From assembly GCA_030156305.1 (NCBI GenBank), contig JASGMZ010000106.1, positions 1 through 9,406 on the forward strand: 9,406 nucleotides of DNA, read 5' to 3'. A model generated the notes under the pieces. It worked only from the letters and a program-made list of their open reading frames with translations. It was not told the DNA's origin and searched no databases. Within the stretch, counting starts at the first letter, position 1, and each line of letters starts with the position of its first letter. Of the stretch, positions 1 through 6,968 are shown one piece after another. The position numbers and the translations under genes were made by a program. This DNA comes from Bacteroidales bacterium (GTDB lineage: Bacteria > Bacteroidota > Bacteroidia > Bacteroidales > UBA12077).

Positions 1-33
1 ATTGTATTTCTATTGTATTTCTATTGTATTTCC
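1..33. repeat. 11-bp tandem repeat, three copies
   Basis: The unit ATTGTATTTCT occurs at 1-11 and 12-22, and again at 23-33 with a final C instead of T. It is AT-rich, lies downstream of the cusA stop codon on the minus strand, and may continue beyond the left edge. An 11-bp unit shifts the reading frame in each copy, so this is more likely non-coding than part of a downstream gene. No clear terminator hairpin with a T run is visible in 1-97, so whether the copper operon continues to the left cannot be decided here. Confidence 0.75.
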
Positions 34-97
34 AATTAATATCTATTGTACTTTTATGGTATTTTATCATTTCTATAGAATTTATATAATTCATTTT

Positions 98-3000
98 TTA
101 ATGTTTCGTCATTTTTTTTTCCTGCCATATACTATAAAGCACAGGAACAATAAACATTGTAAGGATTGCAATCATCATTCCCCCAAATAACGGAATCGAC
201 ATAGGCACCATGATATCCGAACCTTTCCCTGTTGATGTGAGCACAGGCAACAATGCAATTAAAGTTGTTGCTGTTGTCATCATGGCCGGACGAACACGCT
301 TTGACCCGGCATCAATTATTACTTCCCGTAATTCTTTAACCGTCGAAGGTTTATGTTTTTCCATCAATTGTTTGATATATGTACTTATCAATACACCATC
401 ATCGGTTGCAATACCAAACAAAGCAATAAATCCAACCCACACGGCAACACTCAGGTTAATCGTCCTAATCTGGAATAAATCCCTGAGGTGGATTCCTGCC
501 AGGGTTCCATCCATAAACCAGGGCTGCCCGTATAACCAAAGCATAATGAACCCTCCGGAAAAAGCAACCAATATTCCACTAAATATTAATCCTGTGGATG
601 TTACAGACCGGAATTGAAAATATAAAATAAAAAATATGATGACTAAGGAAACGGGAATTACCAAAACCAATCTTTTGGTCGCCCGTATTTGATTTTCATA
701 ATTCCCGGTAAAAATATAGCTTACCCCGCCAGGTAATTCAAAGTCTCCTGAATCTATTAAACCATTCAAATATGCCTGGGCATTCTCCACCACATCGACC
801 TCGGCATATCCATCTTTTTTATCAAAAATAACATACGAAACCAAAAAAGTATTTTCACTTTTTATCATTTGCGGCCCTCGTGTATAAGTAATATCAGCTA
901 CCTGACTTAAAGGCACCTGTGCGCCTGAAGAAGTAGGAATAAGCAAATTTTTTAAATCCTCGGGATTATCTCTAAACTCACGGGCATATCTTAATCGAAC
1001 AGGAAAACGTTCGCGGCCTTCTACCGTGGTTGTTAAAGTCATTCCACCAACCGCACTCGATAATATGGTTTGCAGTTTTTTTACAGTTAAACCATACCGC
1101 GCAGCTTTTTTCCGGTCAATTTCTATTTCGAGATAAGGTTTGCCTACCACACGGTCGGCAAATACTGAGGTGCGAGCTACCCCTTCCACATTTTTAAGAT
1201 GTTGCTCCAGCTCTAAACCAACCTTTTCTATGGTTACTAAATCAGGGCCAAAAACTTTAATTCCCATAGGAGCTCTCATCCCCGTTTGTAACATGACTAA
1301 TCGGGTAGATATAGGCTGAAGCTTAGGTGCTGATGTTAGTCCCGGAATTTTTGCTTGTTTAATAATTTCATTCCAGATATCATCAGCCGAATGAATCTCA
1401 TCTCTCCATTGGCGGAAATAATCTCCATTCTTATCTTCAATTAACTCTTCCCGTGCAATTAACTTAAATCCTTCCTTTTCCCGGTCGTAATCTTTACCAT
1501 TTTTTAATACAAATGCACCCTCGTTATTTGTTTTAAATCTTATTCTGTGACCATCTTCATCCAGAATATATTCCGGTTTGTAATTAATTACATTTTCGTA
1601 CATAGAAACCGGAGCCGGGTCCAGTGCTGAATTAACACGGCCCCATTTCCCAACTACTATTTCTACTTCAGGTATAGCACTTACCTGCTTATCCAATATC
1701 CGGATAACGTCTAAATTTTCCTGAATTCCTGAATGGGGCATTGTAGTTGGCATCAAAAGGAATGAACCTTCATCCAGCGGTGGCATAAACTCTTTACCTA
1801 AACCTGGGATTGATTCATTTAATGACTGGTAGGTTCCTGAATTTTTTACCCATTTGGGCATAAAACCAAACAACTTATCAAAACCTTGCCAAATAGTAAT
1901 TCCAAATAAAATAACAAATACAGGGATGGTTAAAAAAGTCCATTTATGGTTAAGTATCCATTTTAACAGGGATGGATAAAAGAAAACTACTGCAGATAGC
2001 AAACTCAAAATAACGCCTACAATTAATAAAACAAACAGAAAATTGGTGAACAAGGAATTTTGAGCCCCTAAAGGCATCCAAACCTTCGATAAGAAGAAAA
2101 CCACAATGGCCGCTGTTATGGCAATATTTATATAGTTCGTCCATTGTTTACGATGTTCCGGCCATTTATCGGCAAAATAATTATTAATTCCAATACCGGT
2201 GATAAATAAAGCAATATAATAACCAGTAGCGAAAGCTAACACAACACCGGCTGATGCTGCAATAAGATTAGCTACTTTCTTGTATCTGTTTTTATCAAAT
2301 TTTAATGAAAATATTAGATGAGCCAGCATCGGAATAATAATTAACCCGATAATCAGAGCCGATAGCATGGTAAAAGTTTTAGTGAATGCCAACGGTTTAA
2401 ATAATTTCCCTTCTGCAGCCTGCATGGCAAATACAGGCAAGAAACTTACAATAGTAGTTGAGATTGCTGTTACAACAGCTCCGGCTACTTCAACTGCCCC
2501 TTCATAAATTACGGTAATTAATTTTTGCCCTTTTGTACCGAGCTCTTTAGCTTCCTCAATGTGTCTGATAATATTTTCGGTAAACACTACTCCAACATCA
2601 ATCATAATACCTATTGATATAGCAATACCCGAAAGAGCAACAATATTGGCATCGACCCCAAACTGCCGCATGGTAATAAATGTCATTAAAACACCAATAG
2701 GTAATAAACTGGATATTAAAAATGACGCTTTTAGGTTTAACACCAAAATAATAATCACCAAAATACTTATCAAAAGCTGGAGTGTAATAGCCTCTTCAAG
2801 CGTTCCCAACGTTTCTTTAATCAGGCCGGTACGGTCGTAAAAAGGAACAATGGTAACTTTTGAAGTTGTTCCATCTTCAAGGGTTTTTGAAGGTAAGCCG
2901 GGAGCTATTTCTGCTATTTTGTTTTTAACATTTTCTATGGTTTGCATTGGATTTGCCCCATAGCGGGCAACAACCACTCCACCCACGGCTTCTGCTCCAC

Positions 3001-3886
3001 CTTTATCCAATCCGCCCCGACGAGTACCCGGACCAAAATTTATGCTGGCCACATCTTTCAATCGAATGGGTACATTTTCGTTAACAGCTACAACACTTTG
3101 CTCTAAATCCTCAAGTTCCTGAACATAGCCTAATGACCTGACCAAATACTCAGCACGATTAAATTCAATAGTTCGTGCACCAATATCAAGGTTGCTGTTT
3201 TTAACCGCATCCATAATTTGCTCAATAGTGACTCCATGCGCTTTCATAGCATTTGGGTCAATATCCACCTGGTATTCTTTAATAAAACCACCGATAGAAG
3301 CTACTTCGGCTACCCCTTTAGCTGCAGTTAACGAATACCTGACATGAAAATCCTGTATAGTTCTTAATTCATGTGGATCCCATCCTCCTGCAGGATTTCC
3401 CTTTTTATCCCTGCCTTCGAGTGTATACCAGTATATTTGTCCCAAAGCAGTTGCATCAGGGCCAAGTGCCGGTGTGGCATCATCAGGCAAAGTCCCGGGT
3501 GGTAAGGAGTTAAGTTTTTCTAATATTCGGGTTCGGCTCCAGTAAAATTCTATATCTTCTTCAAAAATGATATAAATACTGGACAGGCCGAATATTGAGT
3601 TACTTCGAATTGTTTTAACACCAGGTATTCCCAGCAAGGCAGTTGTTAAGGGATATGAAATTTGATCTTCAATATCCTGCGGTGATCGTCCCGGCCATTC
3701 GGTGTATACTATTTGCTGATTTTCTCCTATATCCGGAATAGCATCAACAGGAACCGGGTCATTGGGTAAAATACCTGTTTCCCAGTTAAATGGAGAAGTG
3801 GCAATTCCCCATAAAACAAATACAATTAATACCAAAAAGGTAACTAATTTATTCTCTAAAAAGAATTTAATGATTTTATGAAGCAT
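98..3886 (-). CDS. cusA: CusA-like heavy-metal efflux RND transporter permease
   Basis: Inner-membrane proton-driven pump that, with a periplasmic adaptor (CusB type) and an outer-membrane channel (CusC/TolC type), expels Cu(I)/Ag(I). At 1262 aa it is about 200 residues longer than E. coli CusA (1047). Visible layout: TM1 about 11-29; porter domain with the RND hallmark PGRSPQDIE (65-73); TM2-TM6 about 366-527 with the proton-path Asp in GIMID (D430); an extra hydrophobic region 537-637; TM7 about 649-667; second porter domain 697-1065; TM8-TM12 about 1072-1250. The three methionines of the CusA metal site are conserved: M712 (LLMPTT), M762 (PVSMYE), M865 (RLVMLQTG). The 712-to-762 spacing of 50 equals that of E. 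coli M573-M623. CzcA-type Zn/Co/Cd pumps lack this triad, so Cu/Ag is preferred. Further insertions lie at about 771-825 and 1121-1143. The ATG start at 3886 leads straight into the usual N-terminal helix but has no clear Shine-Dalgarno. It follows the small Cys-rich gene on the same strand. The adaptor and channel genes are not in the window. Confidence 0.95.
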   Translation of the reverse strand: MLHKIIKFFLENKLVTFLVLIVFVLWGIATSPFNWETGILPNDPVPVDAIPDIGENQQIVYTEWPGRSPQDIEDQISYPLTTALLGIPGVKTIRSNSIFGLSSIYIIFEEDIEFYWSRTRILEKLNSLPPGTLPDDATPALGPDATALGQIYWYTLEGRDKKGNPAGGWDPHELRTIQDFHVRYSLTAAKGVAEVASIGGFIKEYQVDIDPNAMKAHGVTIEQIMDAVKNSNLDIGARTIEFNRAEYLVRSLGYVQELEDLEQSVVAVNENVPIRLKDVASINFGPGTRRGGLDKGGAEAVGGVVVARYGANPMQTIENVKNKIAEIAPGLPSKTLEDGTTSKVTIVPFYDRTGLIKETLGTLEEAITLQLLISILVIIILVLNLKASFLISSLLPIGVLMTFITMRQFGVDANIVALSGIAISIGIMIDVGVVFTENIIRHIEEAKELGTKGQKLITVIYEGAVEVAGAVVTAISTTIVSFLPVFAMQAAEGKLFKPLAFTKTFTMLSALIIGLIIIPMLAHLIFSLKFDKNRYKKVANLIAASAGVVLAFATGYYIALFITGIGINNYFADKWPEHRKQWTNYINIAITAAIVVFFLSKVWMPLGAQNSLFTNFLFVLLIVGVILSLLSAVVFFYPSLLKWILNHKWTFLTIPVFVILFGITIWQGFDKLFGFMPKWVKNSGTYQSLNESIPGLGKEFMPPLDEGSFLLMPTTMPHSGIQENLDVIRILDKQVSAIPEVEIVVGKWGRVNSALDPAPVSMYENVINYKPEYILDEDGHRIRFKTNNEGAFVLKNGKDYDREKEGFKLIAREELIEDKNGDYFRQWRDEIHSADDIWNEIIKQAKIPGLTSAPKLQPISTRLVMLQTGMRAPMGIKVFGPDLVTIEKVGLELEQHLKNVEGVARTSVFADRVVGKPYLEIEIDRKKAARYGLTVKKLQTILSSAVGGMTLTTTVEGRERFPVRLRYAREFRDNPEDLKNLLIPTSSGAQVPLSQVADITYTRGPQMIKSENTFLVSYVIFDKKDGYAEVDVVENAQAYLNGLIDSGDFELPGGVSYIFTGNYENQIRATKRLVLVIPVSLVIIFFILYFQFRSVTSTGLIFSGILVAFSGGFIMLWLYGQPWFMDGTLAGIHLRDLFQIRTINLSVAVWVGFIALFGIATDDGVLISTYIKQLMEKHKPSTVKELREVIIDAGSKRVRPAMMTTATTLIALLPVLTSTGKGSDIMVPMSIPLFGGMMIAILTMFIVPVLYSIWQEKKMTKH

Positions 3887-3929
3887 ATTTATTTGATTTG
3901 AATATTCAATATATAGATATAATTAATAC

Positions 3930-3961
3930 ATAGATTTACTGCACAAAAGCAGTAAATCTAT
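3930..3961 (-). promoter_or_regulatory. Perfect 13-bp intercistronic hairpin
   Basis: ATAGATTTACTGC (3930-3942) and its exact complement (3949-3961) flank a 6-nt loop ACAAAA. The hairpin begins only 3 bp after the TGA stop of the HYC_CC_PP gene and ends about 43 bp before the cusA ATG. In the transcribed (minus) direction no T run follows, so it is not a standard intrinsic terminator. A partial terminator, an mRNA end-protecting or processing hairpin that sets the ratio of the two proteins, or a protein-binding palindrome would all fit. The structure is seen in the sequence; the function is inferred. Confidence 0.6.
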
Positions 3962-3964
3962 CCA

Positions 3965-4342
3965 TCAACATAAATAGCTTTGTAAAAAGGATAACCGATC
4001 TTGACTTTCTTTATTTGGTGGTGATTCTGTGATATAAAGAACTAAACTATCACTACTAAAGATGTCTGCGTTGTAAAATGAAAAAATTACAGGAAATAAT
4101 AACTCCTGTACTGAAAGGTTTTCTGCTAAATGATAGGTTGAAACAAAAAAATCATTCTTTAACTGATAAAAATCCGTTTCATTGTAGCAGCAATTTTCTT
4201 CCATATCGCAACATTGAGATGCCTCCTTATTTATTTCTATAGAAACAAGCTCGGTTGAACAGTAATGTTTAGATACAGCAAAGCCGGTTATTGAGAGCAT
4301 CAATATCAGACTGATAAAAATATGTTTTAGTAATCTAAACAT
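3965..4342 (-). CDS. HYC_CC_PP family small exported Cys-rich protein
   Basis: A 125-aa protein whose sequence carries the three signatures that name the HYC_CC_PP family of Bacteroidota: KHYC (residues 25-28), CC pairs (44-45 and 51-52) and ESPP (106-109). Residues 1 to about 24 form a typical signal peptide or membrane anchor: MFRLLK, then a hydrophobic run ending around GFAVS. The mature protein is predicted to be periplasmic or exported. The seven cysteines (28, 44, 45, 51, 52, the last residue 125, plus His27 close by) suggest metal or disulfide chemistry. No biochemical function is established to my knowledge. The location directly upstream of cusA on the same strand suggests copper binding, delivery to the pump, or sensing in the envelope (inference). 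The ATG at 4342 is chosen because it opens directly on the signal peptide; its ribosome binding site is weak (AAAAG just upstream). A 20-bp palindrome lies 51-70 bp upstream of the start. Confidence 0.85.
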   Translation of the reverse strand: MFRLLKHIFISLILMLSITGFAVSKHYCSTELVSIEINKEASQCCDMEENCCYNETDFYQLKNDFFVSTYHLAENLSVQELLFPVIFSFYNADIFSSDSLVLYITESPPNKESQDRLSFLQSYLC

Positions 4343-4392
4343 CTTTTATATGACGATTTTATTAATAACACTTAGTAGGCTATTTTGTTTAG

Positions 4393-4412
4393 TAAAGATA
4401 AAATAATCTTTA
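4393..4412. promoter_or_regulatory. 20-bp palindrome upstream of the copper gene pair (candidate operator)
   Basis: TAAAGAT (4393-4399) and ATCTTTA (4406-4412) form a perfect 7-bp inverted repeat around AAAATA. It lies 51-70 bp before the ATG of the HYC_CC_PP gene, where a promoter for that gene and cusA would be expected. On the minus strand it includes TATCTTTA, one base off the Bacteroidota -7 box TAnnTTTG, although I see no convincing -33 TTTG. A regulator-binding site is plausible but unproven; short palindromes also arise by chance in AT-rich DNA. Confidence 0.35.
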
Positions 4413-4574
4413 ATTCCTTTTAAATTAATAATTTAATTTCTTGTTAACACACTTCCAAATTGAATATTTAACTTTAGAATGAAAAATATTGATATTTATG
4501 TTATTTCCTACTATCCGTAAGCTAAACAAGGCTTTTTTTGTAACACTAAATCACTCAAATTATAACACAATCTT

Positions 4575-4610
4575 GCCTGCCAGCCACGGCTGGTAAACTG
4601 GCAAGCAGGG
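4575..4610. repeat. GC-rich nested inverted repeat
   Basis: TGCCAG (4578-4583) pairs with CTGGCA (4598-4603), and inside it CCAGCC (4580-4585) can pair with GGCTGG (4588-4593), so two alternative folds compete. The block stands out by its high GC content from AT-rich surroundings. It resembles the small dispersed palindromic elements common between Bacteroidota genes. It has no adjacent T run and is far from any stop codon, so a terminator role is unlikely. Confidence 0.5.
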
Positions 4611-4739
4611 TTTCACTAAGTAGAATCTCACCTAACTTGGTGTAACTTTGCGGTGAAGTAATAGAACACAGATTCAATAAATTAAATACACGGATGGAGC
4701 AGGTTTACACAGATATTTTAGATTAAAAAAAATAAAAGC

Positions 4740-4843
4740 GGCAGGAGGCAGTGGCAGGAGGCAGCGGCAGTAGGCAGTGGCAGTAGGCAGTGGCAGGAGG
4801 CAGCGGCAGGAGGCAGCGGCAGGAGGCAGTAGCAGGAGGCAGG
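4740..4843. repeat. 13-bp G-rich minisatellite, eight copies
   Basis: Eight consecutive 13-bp units of the form GGCAGGAGGCAGY fill 4740-4843. Units 3 and 4 read GGCAGTAGGCAGT; unit 8 begins AGCAGG and ends in G. The same block has only two or so units in the other three copies of the surrounding array, so this one has expanded by slippage or unequal exchange. The plus strand is purine-rich with regularly spaced GG pairs, which could permit two-layer G-quadruplexes. Confidence 0.9.
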
Positions 4844-4851
4844 TTGAAACC

Positions 4852-4868
4852 CTTTCAGCGTCTGAAAG
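4852..4868. repeat. 7-bp perfect inverted repeat after the minisatellite
   Basis: CTTTCAG and CTGAAAG flank the 3-nt loop CGT, and a further CTGAAAG direct repeat follows at about 4871. This segment, up to 4910, has no counterpart in the other array copies, so it is either an insertion in copy 1 or a remnant of another dispersed repeat. No function can be assigned. Confidence 0.4.
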
Positions 4869-5536
4869 TCCTGAAAGTGGTTGAGCGGGAAAAACAGCGG
4901 CAATAACCAATAATAGAACACAGATTCAATAAATTAAATACACAGATAGAGCAGATAAGCACAGATATTTTAGATTAAAGAAAAAAAAGCGGCAGGTGGC
5001 AGTGGCAGGTGGCAATATGAAATAATAAACGAATAACAATTTTCAGGAATTTCTCTTTGCGTCTTGCCGTCTTCGCGGTGAAATAATAGAACACAGATTT
5101 AATAAATTGAATACACAGATGGAGCAGGTTTACACAGATATTTTAGATTTAAAAAAACAAAAGTGGCAGGTGGCAGCGGCAGGTGGCAGTATGAAATAAT
5201 AAACGAATAACAATTTTCAGGAATTTCTCTTTGCGTCTTGCCGTCTTCGCGGTGAAGTAATAGAACACAGATTTAATAAATTAAATACACGGATGGAGCA
5301 GGTTTACACAGATATTTTAGATAAAAAAAATAAAAGCAGCAGGAGGCAGTAGCAGGTGGCAGGTGGCAGCAGGATGCAAGATACAAGTTTAAGGATGCAT
5401 TATTCAAGATTTCAAGAACTTTTTCCCAATCAACAAATCTACTATTTCACCATTGTACGAATTTACTAATTCACTATTTGACTATTTCCCAAATCTTCCA
5501 ATTCACAGATTAAAAATTATATCTTTACAAAAAATA

Positions 5537-5543
5537 AAAGGAG
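5537..5543 (+). promoter_or_regulatory. Strong Shine-Dalgarno site for rlmD
   Basis: AAAGGAG lies 7 nt before the GTG at 5551. This is a much better match to the 16S anti-Shine-Dalgarno than is seen for the other genes here. It fixes GTG as the start, giving the N-terminus MGRRKK that leads into the TRAM domain. Confidence 0.75.
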
Positions 5544-5550
5544 TTACACC

Positions 5551-6960
5551 GTGGGACGAAGAAAGAAAAGATTACCCGTTATTGAAAATGTAGAAATTAC
5601 AGACTTTGCAGCCGAAGGAAAATCGATTGCCCGTATTGAGAATAAAGTAGTTTTTGTGAACCAAACCGTTCCGGGAGATATTGTAGATATCCAACCCACG
5701 AAATCACGGAAAAGTTTTATGGAAGCCAATCCGGTAAAATTTCACAAATATTCGGATATCCGCATCGAACCCTTTTGCGAACATTTTGGTATTTGTGGTG
5801 GTTGCAAGTGGCAGATGTTACCCTACAGCGAGCAATTAAAATTTAAGCATCAGCAGGTGATCGATAATTTAGAACGAATAGCGAAAGTTAAACTCCCAGA
5901 GATAGATTACATTCTAGGTTCGGAAAAAACCAGGTATTATAGAAATAAGCTGGAGTTTACCTTCTCGAATAACCGCTGGCTTACCCGAGACGAGATAGAT
6001 ACCGATGAAAAAATAGAGAATAACAATGCCCTGGGATTCCATATTCCTAAATTATGGGACAAAATCGTAGATATCAACCACTGCTATTTGCAGGAAGAAC
6101 CTTCGAACGAAATAAGACTGGCGTTTAAAGAGTATGCAGAAAAAAACAACCTCTCCTTTTTCGATCTGCGCAAGCAGGAAGGATTTCTGCGAAACCTGAT
6201 TATACGAACATCCACCACAGGCGATGTAATGGTGATTCCTGTTTTTTATGATGATGATCAGGAAAATATAAACAGCCTTTTACAATACATTGCCGATAAA
6301 TTTCCTCAGATCACATCGTTAATGTATATTGTCAATTCCAAATCCAATGATTCCATTACCGACCAGGATGTAGTATTGTTTAGTGGCAAAGGCCATATTA
6401 TTGAAAAAATGGAAAACCTGCAATTTAAAATCGGCCCTAAATCGTTTTACCAGACCAATTCGGAGCAGGCCTACAACCTATACGCAAAAGTACGTGACTT
6501 TGCCGGTTTAACAGGAAACGAAACCGTTTATGACCTGTACACCGGTACCGGAACCATCGCCAATTTTGTAGCTTCTAAAGCGAAGAAAGTTATTGGCATA
6601 GAATATATCTCTGAAGCCATTGAAGATGCAAAAATAAATTCGGAAATAAACCAGATTAAAAATACAGCATTTTTTGCAGGCGATATGAAAGATATTCTAA
6701 CTCCTGAATTTATGGTTACACATGGCACTCCGGATGTTATTATAACCGACCCGCCACGGGCAGGGATGCACAAAGATGTGGTAGCAACTATACTACAAAC
6801 TAACCCACAGAAGATTGTATATGTGAGTTGTAATCCGGCAACACAAGCCCGGGATATTAACCTGCTGGATGAAAAATATAAAGTTACCAAAGTACAACCG
6901 GTGGATATGTTCCCCCACACGTACCATGTTGAAAATATTGTTTTGCTGGAACGAGTTTAG
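5551..6960 (+). CDS. rlmD: 23S rRNA (uracil-C5)-methyltransferase RlmD/RumA family
   Basis: Transfers a methyl group from S-adenosylmethionine to C5 of a uridine in 23S rRNA (U1939 in E. coli for RlmD), in the cytoplasm during ribosome maturation. The 469-aa protein is complete and of typical length. Order of parts: basic N-terminus and TRAM RNA-binding domain (about 10-65); [4Fe-4S] cluster cysteines C76, C82, C85 (CX5CX2C) and C178; a QTN motif (301-303); the SAM-binding loop DLYTGTG (328-334); the acidic SAM ligand E351; DPPR (400-403); the catalytic nucleophile C427 in SCNP; and the general base E461 in HVEN. All key residues are present, so it should be active. The exact target uridine cannot be read from sequence, since RlmC, RlmD and RlmCD share this fold; RlmD is the usual annotation for the Bacteroidota form. 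The GTG start is supported by a strong ribosome binding site. It appears monocistronic: repeats flank it on both sides. Confidence 0.93.
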   Translation: MGRRKKRLPVIENVEITDFAAEGKSIARIENKVVFVNQTVPGDIVDIQPTKSRKSFMEANPVKFHKYSDIRIEPFCEHFGICGGCKWQMLPYSEQLKFKHQQVIDNLERIAKVKLPEIDYILGSEKTRYYRNKLEFTFSNNRWLTRDEIDTDEKIENNNALGFHIPKLWDKIVDINHCYLQEEPSNEIRLAFKEYAEKNNLSFFDLRKQEGFLRNLIIRTSTTGDVMVIPVFYDDDQENINSLLQYIADKFPQITSLMYIVNSKSNDSITDQDVVLFSGKGHIIEKMENLQFKIGPKSFYQTNSEQAYNLYAKVRDFAGLTGNETVYDLYTGTGTIANFVASKAKKVIGIEYISEAIEDAKINSEINQIKNTAFFAGDMKDILTPEFMVTHGTPDVIITDPPRAGMHKDVVATILQTNPQKIVYVSCNPATQARDINLLDEKYKVTKVQPVDMFPHTYHVENIVLLERV

Positions 6961-6968
6961 TAAAATGA

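Larger units (their letters stand above)
4645..5390. repeat. Four-copy intergenic tandem array, basic period about 174 bp
   Basis: Units begin with TAATAGAACACAGATT at 4659, 4911, 5084 and 5258; the spacings are 252, 173 and 174 bp. Each unit has: (a) three degenerate ACACAGAT/ACACGGAT boxes about 20 bp apart (first copy at 4666, 4688, 4707); (b) an A-rich tract ending ATTTTAGATT(A)n; (c) a G-rich GGCAGG(A/T)GGCAG block; and, in copies 2 and 3, (d) a 66-bp tail running up to the CTTTGCGTCTTGCCGTCTT..GCGGTGAA motif, identical at 5017-5082 and 5191-5256. A cut-down tail (ACTTTGCGGTGAAG, 4645-4658) precedes copy 1. Copy 1 is longer because its G-rich block is expanded and is followed by extra sequence up to 4910. 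Copy 4 lacks the tail. Confidence 0.9.
4343..5536. other. Repeat-rich intergenic region without a credible gene
   Basis: These 1.2 kb separate the divergent copper genes (minus) and rlmD (plus). From left to right: AT-rich upstream DNA of the copper pair with a palindrome; a GC-rich inverted repeat near 4575-4610; the four-copy tandem array 4645-5390; and 5430-5490, where short motifs such as ACTATTTCAC, ACTAATTCAC and ACTATTTGAC recur about every 10-20 bp. The open frames crossing the array on the minus strand are low-complexity Leu/Pro/Cys products of the repeat. No tRNA or other RNA gene was recognised. Confidence 0.7.

Noticed and set aside
1..94. Minus-strand frame starting at 94, 3 bp after the cusA stop codon, open to the left edge
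   Set aside because: The peptide (MNYINSIEMIKY...) resembles no adaptor, channel or other metal-resistance protein, has no signal peptide, and runs through 11-bp tandem repeats. It is too short to support.
4674..4921. Two overlapping minus-strand open frames rich in Leu, Pro, Cys and Ala
   Set aside because: They are translations of the 13-bp minisatellite (CTGCC-rich complement). Both frames are low-complexity, resemble no family and end outside the repeat at random.
4645..5390. CRISPR array
   Set aside because: Units are about 174 bp with homologous rather than unique intervals, the spacers are not distinct, and no cas genes are nearby.
5520..5527. TATCTTTA before rlmD as a Bacteroidota -7 promoter box
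   Set aside because: It lacks the final G of TAnnTTTG, and no TTTG lies at the expected -33 distance. Too weak to annotate.
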